Source: Megalopta genalis
Taxonomy: Eukaryota; Arthropoda; Insecta; Hymenoptera; Halictidae
Reading direction: 5' to 3'
NCBI RefSeq assembly: GCF_051020955.1
Contig: NW_027476215.1
Coordinates: forward strand, 62,001 to 126,000
Length of the DNA stretch: 64,000 nt
Position 1 is the stretch's first letter. Each line of letters opens with the position of its first letter. Under the pieces are notes generated by a model. That model had not been told where the DNA came from. It saw only the letters and a list, made by a program, of their open reading frames with translations, and made no database searches. This document shows, piece by piece, positions 26,333 to 39,776 of the stretch. Position numbers and translations under genes: made by a program.

Positions 26333-27531
26333 GGTATTTGAAGCTAAACCAGTTGTTTCGCATGGATTCGAAGATAAGCCTTCTAAATCGCATTGATTTC
26401 AAGCTGAATCATGTGTTTCGCATGGATTTGAAGCTAACTCGCTAGTTTTGCATGCTGTTGAAGCTTATTCATGTACATCACAAGTATTTGGAGCTAAACC
26501 ATTTGTTTCGCAAGGATTCGAAGATCAGCCTTCTACTTCGCATTGATAAGAAGCAAAATCATGTGTTTCGCATGGATTTGAAGCTAACTCGTTCGTTTCG
26601 ATTGCATTTGAAGCTAAATCATGCACATCACAAGTATTTGAAGCTGAACCACTTGTTTCGCATGGATTTGAAGATAAGCCTTCTACTTCGCATTGATTTG
26701 AAGCTAAATCATGTGTTTCGAATGGATTTGAAGCTAACTCGTTTGTTTCGCATGCAATTGAAGCTAAATCATGTATATCACAATTATTTGAAGCTAAACC
26801 ACTTGATTCGCATGGATTTCAAAATAAGCCTTCTACTTCGCATTGATTTTAATCTAAATCATCTGTTTCGGATGGATTTAAAGCTATCTCGTTTGTTTCG
26901 CATGCAGTTGAAGATAAATCATGTATATCACAAGTATTTGAAGCTAATCCATTTGTTTAGCGTGGATTCGAAGATCAGCCTTCTACTTCGCATTGATTTG
27001 AAGTTAAATCATATGTTTCGCATGGATTTGAAGCTAATCGTTTGTATCGCATGCAGTTGAAGCTAAATCATGTATATCCCAAGTATTTGAAGCTCAACCA
27101 TTTGATTCGCATGGATTTGAAGATAAGCCTTCTACTTCGCATTGATTTTAATCTAAATCATGTGTTTCGCATGCATTTGAAGCTAATCGTTTGTATCGCA
27201 TGGAGTTGAAGCTAAACCATGTATATCACAAGTATTTGCAGCTAAACCATTTGATTCGCATGGATTTGATGCAATGCCATCAACTTCGCTTTTATTTGAA
27301 ACTGAATCATGTGTTTCTCTTGAATTTAAAGCTAACTAGTTTGTTTCGTAATGCAGTTGAAGCTAAATCATGTATATCACAATTATTTGAAGCTAAACCA
27401 TTTGACTCGCATGGATTTCAAAATAAGCCTTCTACTTCGCATTGATTTTAATCTAAATCATCTGTTTCGCATGGATTTAAAGCTATCTCGTTTGTTTCGC
27501 ATGCAGTTGAAGATAAATCATGTATATCACA
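24952..27531 (+). repeat. 1,199-bp tandem duplication, about 2.15 copies
   Basis: 24,952-26,150 and 26,151-27,349 are consecutive copies of a 1,199-bp unit (eight pentamers less one base), and the match continues to 27,531. Both full copies share the private variants TTTGTTTAGCGTGG (about 25,755 and 26,954) and CCACTTGATTCG. The 27.8-33.3 kb copy of this region has only one unit. This explains why the next repeat distance is 5,547 bp, exactly 6,746 minus 1,199. The extra unit may have been gained here or lost there. Confidence 0.92.
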
Positions 27532-28329
27532 ATTATTTGAAGCTAAACCATTTGATTCGCATGGATTTCAAAATAAGCCTTCTACTTCGCATTGATTTTA
27601 ATCTAAATCATCTGTTTCGGATGGATTTAAAGCTATCTCGTTTGTTTCGCATGCAGTTGAAGATAAATCATGTATATCACAAGTATTTGAAGCTAATCCA
27701 TTTGTATCGCGTGGATTCGAAGATCAGCCTTCTACTTCGCATTGATTTGAAGTTAAATCATATGTTTCGCATGGATTTGAAGCTAATCGTTTGTATCGCA
27801 TGCAGTTGAAGCTAAATCATGTAAATCACAATTATTTGAAGCTAAACCATTTGACTCGCATGGATTTCAAAATAAGCCTTCTACTTCGCATTGATTTTAA
27901 TCTAAATCATCTGTTTCGCATGGATTTAAAGCTATCTCGTTTGTTTCGCATGCAGTTGAAGATAAATCATGTATATCACAGGTATTTGAAGCTAAACCAG
28001 TTGTTTCGCATGGATTCGAAGATAAGCCTTCTAAATCGCATTGATTTCAAGCTGAATCATGTGTTTCGCATGGATTTGAAGCTAACTCGCTAGTTTTGCA
28101 TGCTGTTGAAGCTTATTCATGTACATCACAAGTATTTGGAGCTAAACCATTTGTTTCGCAAGGATTCGAAGATCAGCCTTCTACTTCGCATTGATAAGAA
28201 GCAAAATCATGTGTTTCGCATGGATTTGAAGCTAACTCGTTCGTTTCGATTGCATTTGAAGCTAAATCATGCACATCACAAGTATTTGAAGCTGAACCAC
28301 TTGTTTCGCATGGATTTGAAGATAAGCCA
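27350..28329 (+). repeat. Segmental copy (partner 32,897-33,876, offset 5,547)
   Basis: This matches 32,897-33,876, including the otherwise rare GTAAATCACAATT (27,822 and 33,369). It is the junction between the second and third copies of the macro-repeat. The match ends near a C monomer, AAGCCATCTACTTCG here against AAGCCTTCTACTTCG in the partner. Confidence 0.88.
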
Positions 28330-31300
28330 TCTACTTCGCATTGATTTGAAGCTAAATCATGTGTTTCGAATGGATTTGAAGCTAACTCGTTTGTTTCGGA
28401 TTCAATTGAAGCTACATCATGTATATCACAATTATTTGAAGCTAAACCATTTGATTCGCATGGATTTCAAAATAAGCCTTCTACTTCGCATTGATTTTAA
28501 TCTAAATCATCTGTTTCGGATGGATTTAAAGCTATCTCGTTTGTTTCGCATGCAGTTGAAGATAAATCATGTATATCACAAGTATTTGGAGCTAATCCAT
28601 TTGTTTCGCGTGGATTCGAAGATCAGCCTTCTACTTCGCATTGATAAGAAGCTAAATCATATGTTTCGCATGGATTTGAAGCTAATCGTTTGTATCGCAT
28701 GCAGTTGAAGCTAAATCATGTATATCACAAGTATTTGAAGCTAAACCATTTGATTCGCATGGATTTGATGCTATGCCAATCTACTTCGCTTTTATTTGAA
28801 ACTGAATCATGTGTTTCTCTTGAATTTGAAGCTAACACGTTCGTTTCACATGCAGTTGAAGCTAAATCATGTATGTCACAAGTATTTGAAGCTGAACCAT
28901 TTGTTTCGCAAGAATATCAGGCTAAACCATGTGTTTGGAATGAATTTGAAGCTAAATCATGTGTTTCGCATAGATTTGAAGCTAACTCATTTGTTACGCA
29001 TGCAAGTTGAAGCTGAATCATGTATATCCCAAGTATTTGAAGCTCAACCATTTGATTCGCATGGATTTGAAGATAAGCCTTCTACTTCGCATTGATTTTA
29101 ATCTAAATCATGTGTTTCGCATGCATTTGAAGCTAATCGTTTGTATCGCATGGAGTTGAAGCTAAATCATGTATATCACAAGTATTTGCAGCTAAACCAT
29201 TTGATTCGCATGGATTTGATGCAATGCCATCTACTTCGCTTTTATTTGAAACTGAATCATATTTTTCTCTTGAATTTTAAGCTAACTAGTTTGTTTCGTA
29301 ATGCAGTTGAAGCTAAATCATGTATATCAAAATTATTTGAAGCTAAACCATTTGATTCGCATGGATTTCAAAATAAGCCTTCTACTTCGCATTGATTTTA
29401 ATCTAAATCATGTGTTTCGCATGCATTTGAAGCTAATCGTTTGTATCGCATGGAGTTGAAGCTAAATCATGTATATCACAAGTATTTGCAGCTAAACCAT
29501 TTGATTCGCATGGATTTGATGCAATGCCATCTACTTCGCTTTTATTTGAAACTGAATCATATTTTTCTCTTGAATTTTAAGCTAACTAGTTTGTTTCGTA
29601 ATGCAGTTGAAGCTAAATCATGTATATCAAAATTATTTGAAGCTAAACCATTTGATTCGCATGGATTTCAAAATAAGCCTTCTACTTCGCATTGATTTTA
29701 ATCTAAATCATCTATTTCGGATGGATTTAAAGCTATCTCGTTTTTTTCGCATGCAGTTGAAGATAAATCATGTATATCACAGGTATTTGAAGCTAAACCA
29801 TTTGTTTCGCATGGATTCGAATATAAGCCTTCTAAATCGCATTGATTTGAAGTTAAATCATATGTTTCGCATGGATTTGAAGCTAATCGTTTGTATCGCA
29901 TGCAGTTGAAGCTAAATCATGTATATCACAAGTATTTGAAGCTAAACCATTTCATTCGCATGGATTTGATGCTATGCCATCTACTTCGCTTTTATTTGAA
30001 ACTGAATCATGTGTTTCTCTTGAATTTGAAGCTAACACGTTCGTTTCACATGCAGTTGAAGCTAAATCATGTATGTCACAAGTATTTGAAGCTGAACCAT
30101 TTGTTTCGCACGAATATCAGGCTAAACCATGTGTTTGGATTGAATTTGAAGCTAAATCATGCGTTTCGCATATATTTGAAGCTAACTCATTTGTTACGCA
30201 TGCAGTTGAAGCTGAATCATGTATATCCCAAGTATTTGAAGCTCAACCATTTGATTCGCATGGATTTGAAGATAAGCCTTCTACTTCGCATTGATTTTAA
30301 TCTAAATCATGTGTTTCGCATGCATTTGAAGCTAATCGTTTGTATCGCATGGAGTTGAAGCTAAATCATGTATATCACAAGTATTTGCAGCTAAACCATT
30401 TGATTCGCATGGATTTGATGCAATGCCATCAACTTCGCTTTTATTTGAAACTGAATCATGTGTTTCTCTTGAATTTAAAGCTAACTAGTTTATTTCGTAA
30501 TGCAGTTGAAGCTAAATCATGTATATCACAATTATTTGAAGCTAAACCATTTGATTCGCAAGGATTTCAAAATAAACCTTCTACTTCGCATTGATTTTAA
30601 TCTAAATCATCTGTTTCGCATGGATTTGAAGCTAACTCGCTAGTTTTGCATGCTGTTGAAGCTTATTCATGTACATCACAAGTATTTGAAGCTAAACCAT
30701 TTGTTTCGCAAGGATTCGAAGATCAGACTTCTACTTCGCATTGATAAGAAGCTAAATCATGTGTTTCGCTTGGATTTCAAGCTAACTCGTTTGTTTCGCA
30801 TGCAATTGAAGCTAAATCATGTATATCACAATTATTTGAAGCTAAACCATTTGTTTCGCAAGGATACGAAGATCAGCCTTCTACTTCGCATTGATAAGAA
30901 GCAAAATCATGTGTTTCGCATGGATTTGAAGCTAACTCGTTCGTTTCGCTTGCATTTGAAGCTAAATCATGCACATCACAAGTATTTGAAGCTGAACCAC
31001 TTGTTTCGCATGGATTTGAAGATAAGCCTTCTACTTCGCATTGATTTGAAGCTAAATCATGTGTGTCGAATGTATTTGAAGCTAACTCGATTGTTTCGCA
31101 TGCAATTGAAGCTACATCATGTATATCACAATTATTTGAAGCTAAACCATTTGATTCGCATGGATTTCAAAATAAGCCTTCTACTTCGCATTGATTTTAT
31201 TCTAAATCATCTGTTTCGGATGGATTTAAAGCTATCTCGTTTGTTTCGCATGCAGTTGAAGATAAATCATGTATATCACAAGTATTTGAAGCTAATCCAT

Positions 31301-33078
31301 TTGTATCGCGTGGATTCGAAGATCAGCCTTCTACTTCGCATTGATGTCAAGCTAAATCATATGTTTCGCATAGATTTGAAGCTAACTCGCTAATTTTGCA
31401 TGCTGTCGAAGCTTATTCATGTATATCACAAGTATTTGAAGCTAAACCATTTGTTTCGCAAGGATTCGAAGATCAGCCTTCTACTTCGCATTGATAAGAA
31501 GCTAACTCATGTGTTTCGCATGGATTTGAAGCTAACTCGTTAGTTTTGCATGCTGTTGAAGTTAAATCATGTATATCACAAGTATTTGAAGCTAAACCAT
31601 TTGTTTCGCAAGGTTACGAAGATCAGCCTTCTACTTCGCATTGATAAGAAGCAAAATCATGTGTTTCGCATGGATTTGAAGCTAATCGTTTGTATCGCAT
31701 GCAGTTGAAGCTAAATCATGTATATCACAATTATTTGAAGCTAAACCATTTGACTCGCATGGATTTCAAAATAAGCCTTCTACTTCGCATTGATTTTAAT
31801 CTAAATCATCTGTTTCGCATGGATTTAAAGCTATCTCGTTTGTTTCGCATGCAGTTGAAGATAAATCATGTATATCACAGGTATTTGAAGCTAAACCAGT
31901 TGTTTCGCATGGATTCGAAGATAAGCCTTCTAAATCGCATTGATTTCAAGCTGAATCATGTGTTTCGCATGGATTTGAAGCTAACTCGCTAGTTTTGCAT
32001 GCTGTTGAAGCTTATTCATGTACATCACAAGTATTTGGAGCTAAACCATTTGTTTCGCAAGGATTCGAAGATCAGCCTTCTACTTCGCATTGATAAGAAG
32101 CAAAATCATGTGTTTCGCATGGATTTGAAGCTAACTCGTTCGTTTCGATTGCATTTGAAGCTAAATCATGCACATCACAAGTATTTGAAGCTGAACCACT
32201 TGTTTCGCATGGATTTGAAGATAAGCCTTCTACTTCGCATTGATTTGAAGCTAAATCATGTGTTTCGAATGGATTTGAAGCTAACTCGTTTGTTTCGCAT
32301 GCAATTGAAGCTAAATCATGTATATCACAATTATTTGAAGCTAAACCACTTGATTCGCATGGATTTCAAAATAAGCCTTCTACTTCGCATTGATTTTAAT
32401 CTAAATCATCTGTTTCGGATGGATTTAAAGCTATCTCGTTTGTTTCGCATGCAGTTGAAGATAAATCATGTATATCACAAGTATTTGAAGCTAATCCATT
32501 TGTTTAGCGTGGATTCGAAGATCAGCCTTCTACTTCGCATTGATTTGAAGATAAATCATATGTTTCGCATGGATTTGAAGCTAATCGTTTGTATCGCATG
32601 CAGTTGAAGCTAAATCATGTATATCCCAAGTATTTGAAGCTCAACCATTTGATTCGCATGGATTTGAAGATAAGCCTTCTACTTCGCATTGATTTTAATC
32701 TAAATCATGTGTTTCGCATGCATTTGAAGCTAATCGTTTGTATCGCATGGAGTTGAAGCTAAACCATGTATATCACAAGTATTTGCAGCTAAACCATTTG
32801 ATTCGCATGGATTTGATGCAATGCCATCAACTTCGCTTTTATTTGAAACTGAATCATGTGTTTCTCTTGAATTTAAAGCTAACTAGTTTGTTTCGTAATG
32901 CAGTTGAAGCTAAATCATGTATATCACAATTATTTGAAGCTAAACCATTTGACTCGCATGGATTTCAAAATAAGCCTTCTACTTCGCATTGATTTTAATC
33001 TAAATCATCTGTTTCGCATGGATTTAAAGCTATCTCGTTTGTTTCGCATGCAGTTGAAGATAAATCATGTATATCACA
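27801..33078 (+). repeat. 5.3-kb near-identical segmental duplication, copy 2
   Basis: This is the downstream partner of 21,055-26,332. It includes its own copies of the 300-bp tandem pair (29,112-29,711), the two one-base insertions (about 28,776 and 29,001) and the TTTGTTTAGCGTGG variant (about 32,501). A third, partial copy begins at 33,348 and diverges after about 33,876. Confidence 0.92.
29112..29711 (+). repeat. Two-copy 300-bp direct tandem repeat
   Basis: This is the second occurrence of the duplicated two-pentamer unit described at 22,366, shifted by 6,746 bp, with the same TCATATTTTTC and TTTTAAGC markers in both copies. Confidence 0.9.
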
Positions 33079-33347
33079 ATTATTTGAAGCTAAACCATTT
33101 GATTCGCATGGATTTCAAAATAAGCCTTCTACTTCGCATTGATTTTAATCTAAATCATCTGTTTCGGATGGATTTAAAGCTATCTCGTTTGTTTCGCATG
33201 CAGTTGAAGATAAATCATGTATATCACAAGTATTTGAAGCTAATCCATTTGTATCGCGTGGATTCGAAGATCAGCCTTCTACTTCGCATTGATTTGAAGT
33301 TAAATCATATGTTTCGCATGGATTTGAAGCTAATCGTTTGTATCGCA

Positions 33348-34002
33348 TGCAGTTGAAGCTAAATCATGTAAATCACAATTATTTGAAGCTAAACCATTTG
33401 ACTCGCATGGATTTCAAAATAAGCCTTCTACTTCGCATTGATTTTAATCTAAATCATCTGTTTCGCATGGATTTAAAGCTATCTCGTTTGTTTCGCATGC
33501 AGTTGAAGATAAATCATGTATATCACAGGTATTTGAAGCTAAACCAGTTGTTTCGCATGGATTCGAAGATAAGCCTTCTAAATCGCATTGATTTCAAGCT
33601 GAATCATGTGTTTCGCATGGATTTGAAGCTAACTCGCTAGTTTTGCATGCTGTTGAAGCTTATTCATGTACATCACAAGTATTTGGAGCTAAACCATTTG
33701 TTTCGCAAGGATTCGAAGATCAGCCTTCTACTTCGCATTGATAAGAAGCAAAATCATGTGTTTCGCATGGATTTGAAGCTAACTCGTTCGTTTCGATTGC
33801 ATTTGAAGCTAAATCATGCACATCACAAGTATTTGAAGCTGAACCACTTGTTTCGCATGGATTTGAAGATAAGCCTTCTACTTCGCATTGATTTGAAGCT
33901 AAATCATGTGTTTCGAATGGATTTGAAGCTAACTCGTTTGTTTCGCATGCAATTGAAGCTAAATCATGTATATCACAATTATTTGAAGCTAAACCATTTG
34001 AT
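33348..34002 (+). repeat. Truncated third copy of the macro-repeat
   Basis: The third copy starts with GTAAATCACAATT near 33,369 and follows copies 1 and 2 until about 33,876. From there it passes into a C1 monomer near 34,003, where a different segment begins. Confidence 0.82.
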
Positions 34003-34830
34003 TCGCATGGATTTCAAAATAAGCCTTCTACTTCGCATTGATTTTAATCTAAATCATCTGTTTCGGATGGATTTAAAGCTATCTCATTTTTTTCGCATGC
34101 AGTTGAAGATAAAGCATGTATATCACAGGTATTTGAAGCTAAACCATTTGTTTCGCATGGATTCGAATATAAGCCTTCTAAATCGCATTGATGTCAAGCT
34201 AAATCATATGTTTCGCATGGATTTGAAGCTAACTCGTTAGTTTTGCATGCTGTTGAAGCTAAATCATGTATATCACAAGTATTTGAAGCTAAACCATTTG
34301 TTTCGCAAGGATACGAAGATCAGCCTTCTACTTCGCATTGATAAGAAGCAAAATCATGTGTTTCGCATGGATTTGAAGCTAACTCGTTCGTTTCGCTTGC
34401 ATTTGAAGCTAAATCATGCACATCACAAGTATTTGAAGCTGAACCACTTGTTTCGCATGGATTTGAAGATAAGCCTTCTACTTCGCATTGATTTGAAGCT
34501 AAATCATGTGTTTCGAATGGATTTGAAGCTAACTCGTTTGTTTCGGATTCAATTGAAGCTACATCATGTATATCACAATTATTTGAAGCTAAACCATTTG
34601 ATTCGCATGGATTTCAAAATAAGCCTTCTACTTCGCATTGATTTTAATCTAAATCATCTGTTTCGGATGGATTTAAAGCTATCTCGTTTGTTTCGCATGC
34701 AGTTGAAGATAAATCATGTATATCACAAGTATTTGGAGCTAATCCATTTGTTTCGCGTGGATTCGAAGATCAGCCTTCTACTTCGCATTGATAAGAAGCT
34801 AAATCATATGTTTCGCATGGATTTGAAGCT
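34003..34830 (+). repeat. Segmental copy (partner 38,949-39,776, offset 4,946)
   Basis: Shared variants include GATAAAGCATG in A, CTATCTCATTTTT in E, and B monomers reading TTTGGAGCTAATCC. The offset is 165 monomers, 33 pentamers, less four bases. The A monomer after GTTTCG reads GATTCAATTG here and CATTCAATTG in the partner. The right end is CTAACTCGCTAG here and CTAATCG there. Confidence 0.82.
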
Positions 34831-35633
34831 AACTCGCTAGTTTTGCATGCTGTTGAAGCTTATTCATGTACATCACAAGTATTTGAAGCTAAACCATTTG
34901 TTTCGCAAGGATTCGAAGATCAGACTTCTACTTCGCATTGATAAGAAGCTAAATCATGTGTTTCGCTTGGATTTCAAGCTAACTTGTTTGTTTCGCATGC
35001 AATTGAAGCTAAATCATGTATATCACAATTATTTGAAGCTAAACCATTTGATTCGCATGGATTTCAAAATAAGCCTTCTACTTCGCATTGATTTTAATCT
35101 AAATCATCTGTTTCGGATGGATTTAAAGCTATCTCGTTTTCTTCGCATGCAGTTGAAGATAAATCATGTATATCACATGTATTTGAAGCTAAACCATTTG
35201 TTTCGCATCGATTCGAATATAAGCCTTCTAAATCGCATTGATGTCAAGCTAAATCATATGTTTCGCATGGATTTGAAGCTAACTCGCTAATTTTGCATGC
35301 TGTTGAAGCTTATTCATGTATATCACAAGTATTTGAAGCTAAACCATTTGTTTCGCAAGGATTCGAAGATCAGCCTTCTACTTCGCATTGATAAGAAGCT
35401 AACTCATGTGTTTCGCATGGATTTGAAGCTAACTCGTTAGTTTTGCATGCTGTTGAAGCTAAATCATGTATATCACAAGTATTTGAAGCTAAACCATTTG
35501 TTTCGCAAGGATACGAAGATCAGCCTTCTACTTCGCATTGATAAGAAGCAAAATCATGTGTTTCGCATGGATTTGAAGCTAACTCGTTCGTTTCGCTTGC
35601 ATTTGAAGCTAAATCATGCACATCACAAGTATT
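34823..35633 (+). repeat. Segmental copy (partner 19,080-19,890, offset 15,743)
   Basis: The match carries GATCAGACTTC and TCGCATCGATTCG. Private changes in this copy are CTAACTTGTTTG near 34,983 and CACATGTATTTG near 35,176. A 15.7-kb separation shows that exchange was not limited to neighbours. Confidence 0.78.
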
Positions 35634-37769
35634 TGAAGCTAATCCATTTGTATCGCGTGGATTCGAAGATCAGCCTTCTACTTCGCATTGATTTGAAGTT
35701 AAATCATATGTTTCGCATGGATTTGAAGCTAATCGTTTGTATCGCATGCAGTTGAAGCTAAATCATGTATATCACAATTATTTGAAGCTAAACCATTTGA
35801 TTCGCATGGATTTCAAAATAAGCCTTCTACTTCGCATTGATTTTAATCTAAATCATCTGTTTCGCATGGATTTAAAGCTATCTCGTTTGTTTCGCATGCA
35901 GTTGAAGATAAATCATGTATATCACAGGTATTTGAAGCTAAACCAGTTGTTTCGCATGGATTCGAAGATAAGCCTTCTAAATCGCATTGATTTCAAGCTG
36001 AATCATGTGTTTCGCATGGATTTGAAGCTAACTCGCTAGTTTTGCATGCTGTTGAAGCTTATTCATGTACATCACAAGTATTTGGAGCTAAACCATTTGT
36101 TTCGCAAGGATTCGAAGATCAGCCTTCTACTTCGCATTGATAAGAAGCAAAATCATGTGTTTCGCATGGATTTGAAGCTAACTCGTTCGTTTCGATTGCA
36201 TTTGAAGCTAAATCATGCACATCACAAGTATTTGAAGCTGAACCACTTGTTTCGCATGGATTTGAAGATAAGCCTTCTACTTCGCATTGATTTGAAGCTA
36301 AATCATGTGTTTCGAATGGATTTGAAGCTAACTCGTTTGTTTCGCATGCAATTGAAGCTAAATCATGTATATCACAATTATTTGAAGCTAAACCATTTGA
36401 TTCGCATGGATTTCAAAATAAACCTTCTACTTCGCATTGATTTTAATCTAAATCATCTGTTTCGCATGGATTTAAAGCTATCTCGTTTGTTTCGCATGCA
36501 GTTGAAGATAAATCATGTATATCACAGGTATTTGAAGCTAAACCAGTTGTTTCGCATGGATTCGAAGATAAGCCTTCTAAATCGCATTGATTTCAAGCTA
36601 AATCATGTGTTTCGCATGGATTTGAAGCTAACTCGCTAGTTTTGCATGCTGTTGAAGCTTATTCATGTACATCACAAGTATTTGAAGCTAAACCATTTGT
36701 TTCGCAAGGATTCGAAGATCAGCCTTCTACTTCGCATTGATAAGAAGCTAAATCATGTGTTTCGCTTGGATTTCAAGCTAACTCGTTTGTTTCGCATGCA
36801 ATTGAAGCTAAATCATGTATATCACAATTATTTGAAGCTAAACCATTTGATTCGAATGGATTTCAAAATAAGCCTTCTACTTCGCATTGATTTTAATCTA
36901 AATCATCTGTTTCGGATGGATTTAAAGCTATCTCGTTTGTTTCGCATGCAGTTGAAGATAAATCATGTATATCACAAGTATTTGAAGCTAATCCATTTGT
37001 ATCGCGTGGATTCGAAGATCAGCCTTCTACTTCGCATTGATTTGAAGTTAAATCATATGTTTCGCATGGATTTGAAGCTAATCGTTTGTATCGCATGCAG
37101 TTGAAGCTAAATCATGTATATCACAATTATTTGAAGCTAAACCATTTGACTCGCATGGATTTCAAAATAAGCCTTCTACTTCGCATTGATTTTAATCTAA
37201 ATCATCTGTTTCGCATGGATTTAAAGCTATCTCGTTTGTTTCGCATGCAGTTGAAGATAAATCATGTATATCACAGGTATTTGAAGCTAAACCAGTTGTT
37301 TCGCATGGATTCGAAGATAAGCCTTCTAAATCGCATTGATTTCAAGCTGAATCATGTGTTTCGCATGGATTTGAAGCTAACTCGCTAGTTTTGCATGCTG
37401 TTGAAGCTTATTCATGTACATCACAAGTATTTGGAGCTAAACCATTTGTTTCGCAAGGATTCGAAGATCAGCCTTCTACTTCGCATTGATAAGAAGCAAA
37501 ATCATGTGTTTCGCATGGATTTGAAGCTAACTCGTTCGTTTCGATTGCATTTGAAGCTAAATCATGCACATCACAAGTATTTGAAGCTGAACCACTTGTT
37601 TCGCATGGATTTGAAGATAAGCCTTCTACTTCGCATTGATTTGAAGCTAAATCATGTGTTTCGAATGGATTTGAAGCTAACTCGTTTGTTTCGCATGCAA
37701 TTGAAGCTAAATCATGTATATCACAATTATTTGAAGCTAAACCATTTGATTCGCATGGATTTCAAAATA
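35634..37769 (+). repeat. 1,349-bp-spaced direct repeat
   Basis: About 35,634-36,420 is repeated at 36,983-37,769. The offset is 1,349 bp, nine pentamers less one base. Both contain B monomers with CTAATCCATTTGTATCGC, an E with CTAATCG, and an A/B run leading into GGAGCTAAACC. The single visible break is AATAAACC here against AATAAGCC in the second copy near 36,420. The sequence between the two halves is ordinary pentamers. Confidence 0.78.
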
Positions 37770-38948
37770 AGCCTTCTACTTCGCATTGATTTTAATCTAA
37801 ATCATCTCTTTCGGATGGATTTAAAGCTATCTCGTTTGTTTCGCATGCAGTTGAAGATAAATCATGTATATCACAAGTATTTGAAGCTAATCCATTTGTT
37901 TCGCGTGGATTCGAAGATCAGCCTTCTACTTCGCATTGATTTGAAGTTAAATCATATGTTTCGCATGGATTTGAAGCTAATCGTTTGTATCGCATGCAGT
38001 TGAAGCTAAATCATGTATATCACAAGTATTTGAAGCTAAACCATTTGATTCGCATGGATTTGATGCTATGCCATCTACTTCGCTTTTATTTGAAACTGAA
38101 TCATGTGTTTCTCTTGAATTTGAAGCTAACACGTTCGTTTCACATGCAGTTGAAGCTAAATCATGTATGTCACAAGTATTTGAAGCTGAACCATTTGTTT
38201 CGCACGAATATCAGGCTAAACCATGTGTTTGGATTGAATTTGAAGCTAAATCACGCGCTTCGCATAGATTTGAAGCTAACTCATTTGTTACGCATGCAGT
38301 TGAAGCTGAATCATGTATATCCCAAGTATTTGAAGCTCAACCATTTGATTCGCATGGATTTGAAGATAAGCCTTCTACTTCGCATTGATTTTAATCTAAA
38401 TCATGTGTTTCGCATGCATTTGAAGCTAATCGTTTGTATCGCATGGAGTTGAAGCTAAATCATGTATATCACAAGTATTTGCAGCTAAACCATTTGATTC
38501 GCAAGGATTTGATGCAATGCCATCAACTTCGCTTTTATTTGAAACTGAATCATGTGTTTCTCTTGAATTTAAAGCTAACTAGTTTGTTTCGTAATGCAGT
38601 TGAAGCTAAATCATGTATATCACAATTATTTGAAGCTAAACCATTTGATTCGCATGGATTTCAAAATAAACCTTCTACTTCGCATTGATTTTAATCTAAA
38701 TCATCTGTTTCGCATGGATTTAAAGCTATCTCGTTTGTTTCGCATGCAGTTGAAGATAAATCATGTATATCACAAGTATTTGAAGCTAATCCATTTGTTT
38801 CGTGTGGATTCGAAGATCAGCCTTCTACTTCGCATTGATTTGAAGTTAAATCATATGATTCGCGTGGATTTGAAGCTAATCGTTTGTATCGCATGCAGTT
38901 GAAGCTAATCCATGTATATCACAAGTATTTGAAGCTGAACCACTTGTT
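37770..38948 (+). repeat. Ordinary pentamers with one TATCAGGC cassette
   Basis: No gene is present. The TATCAGGC monomer lies at 38,200. An otherwise unseen change, TCACGCGCTTCGC near 38,251, marks this copy of the cassette. The stretch joins the 1,349-bp repeat to the 34.0/38.9-kb pair. Confidence 0.75.
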
Positions 38949-39776
38949 TCGCATGGATTTCAAAATAAGCCTTCTACTTCGCATTGATTTTAATCTAAAT
39001 CATCTGTTTCGGATGGATTTAAAGCTATCTCATTTTTTTCGCATGCAGTTGAAGATAAAGCATGTATATCACAGGTATTTGAAGCTAAACCATTTGTTTC
39101 GCATGGATTCGAATATAAGCCTTCTAAATCGCATTGATGTCAAGCCAAATCATATGTTTCGCATGGATTTGAAGCTAACTCGCTAGTTTTGCATGCTGTT
39201 GAAGCTAAATCATGTATATCACAAGTATTTGAAGCTAAACCATTTGTTTCGCAAGGATACGAAGATCAGCCTTCTACTTCGCATTGATAAGAAGCAAAAT
39301 CATGTGTTTCGCATGGATTTGAAGCTAACTCGTTCGTTTCGCTTGCATTTGAAGCTAAATCATGCACATCACAAGTATTTGAAGCTGAACCACTTGTTTC
39401 GCATGGATTTGAAGATAAGCCTTCTACTTCGCATTGATTTGAAGCTAAATCATGTGTTTCGAATGGATTTGAAGCTAACTCGTTTGTTTCGCATTCAATT
39501 GAAGCTACATCATGTATATCACAATTATTTGAAGCTAAACCATTTGATTCGCATGGATTTCAAAATAAGCCTTCTACTTCGCATTGATTTTAATCTAAAT
39601 CATCTGTTTCGGATGGATTTAAAGCTATCTCGTTTGTTTCGCATGCAGTTGAAGATAAATCATGTATATCACAAGTATTTGGAGCTAATCCATTTGTTTC
39701 GCGTGGATTCGAAGATCAGCCTTCTACTTCGCATTGATAAGAAGCTAAATCATATGTTTCGCATGGATTTGAAGCT
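38949..39776 (+). repeat. Segmental copy (partner 34,003-34,830)
   Basis: This is the downstream copy at an offset of 4,946. Private changes are CAAGCCAAATC near 39,142 and CTCGCTAG where the partner has CTCGTTAG near 34,236. Confidence 0.82.
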
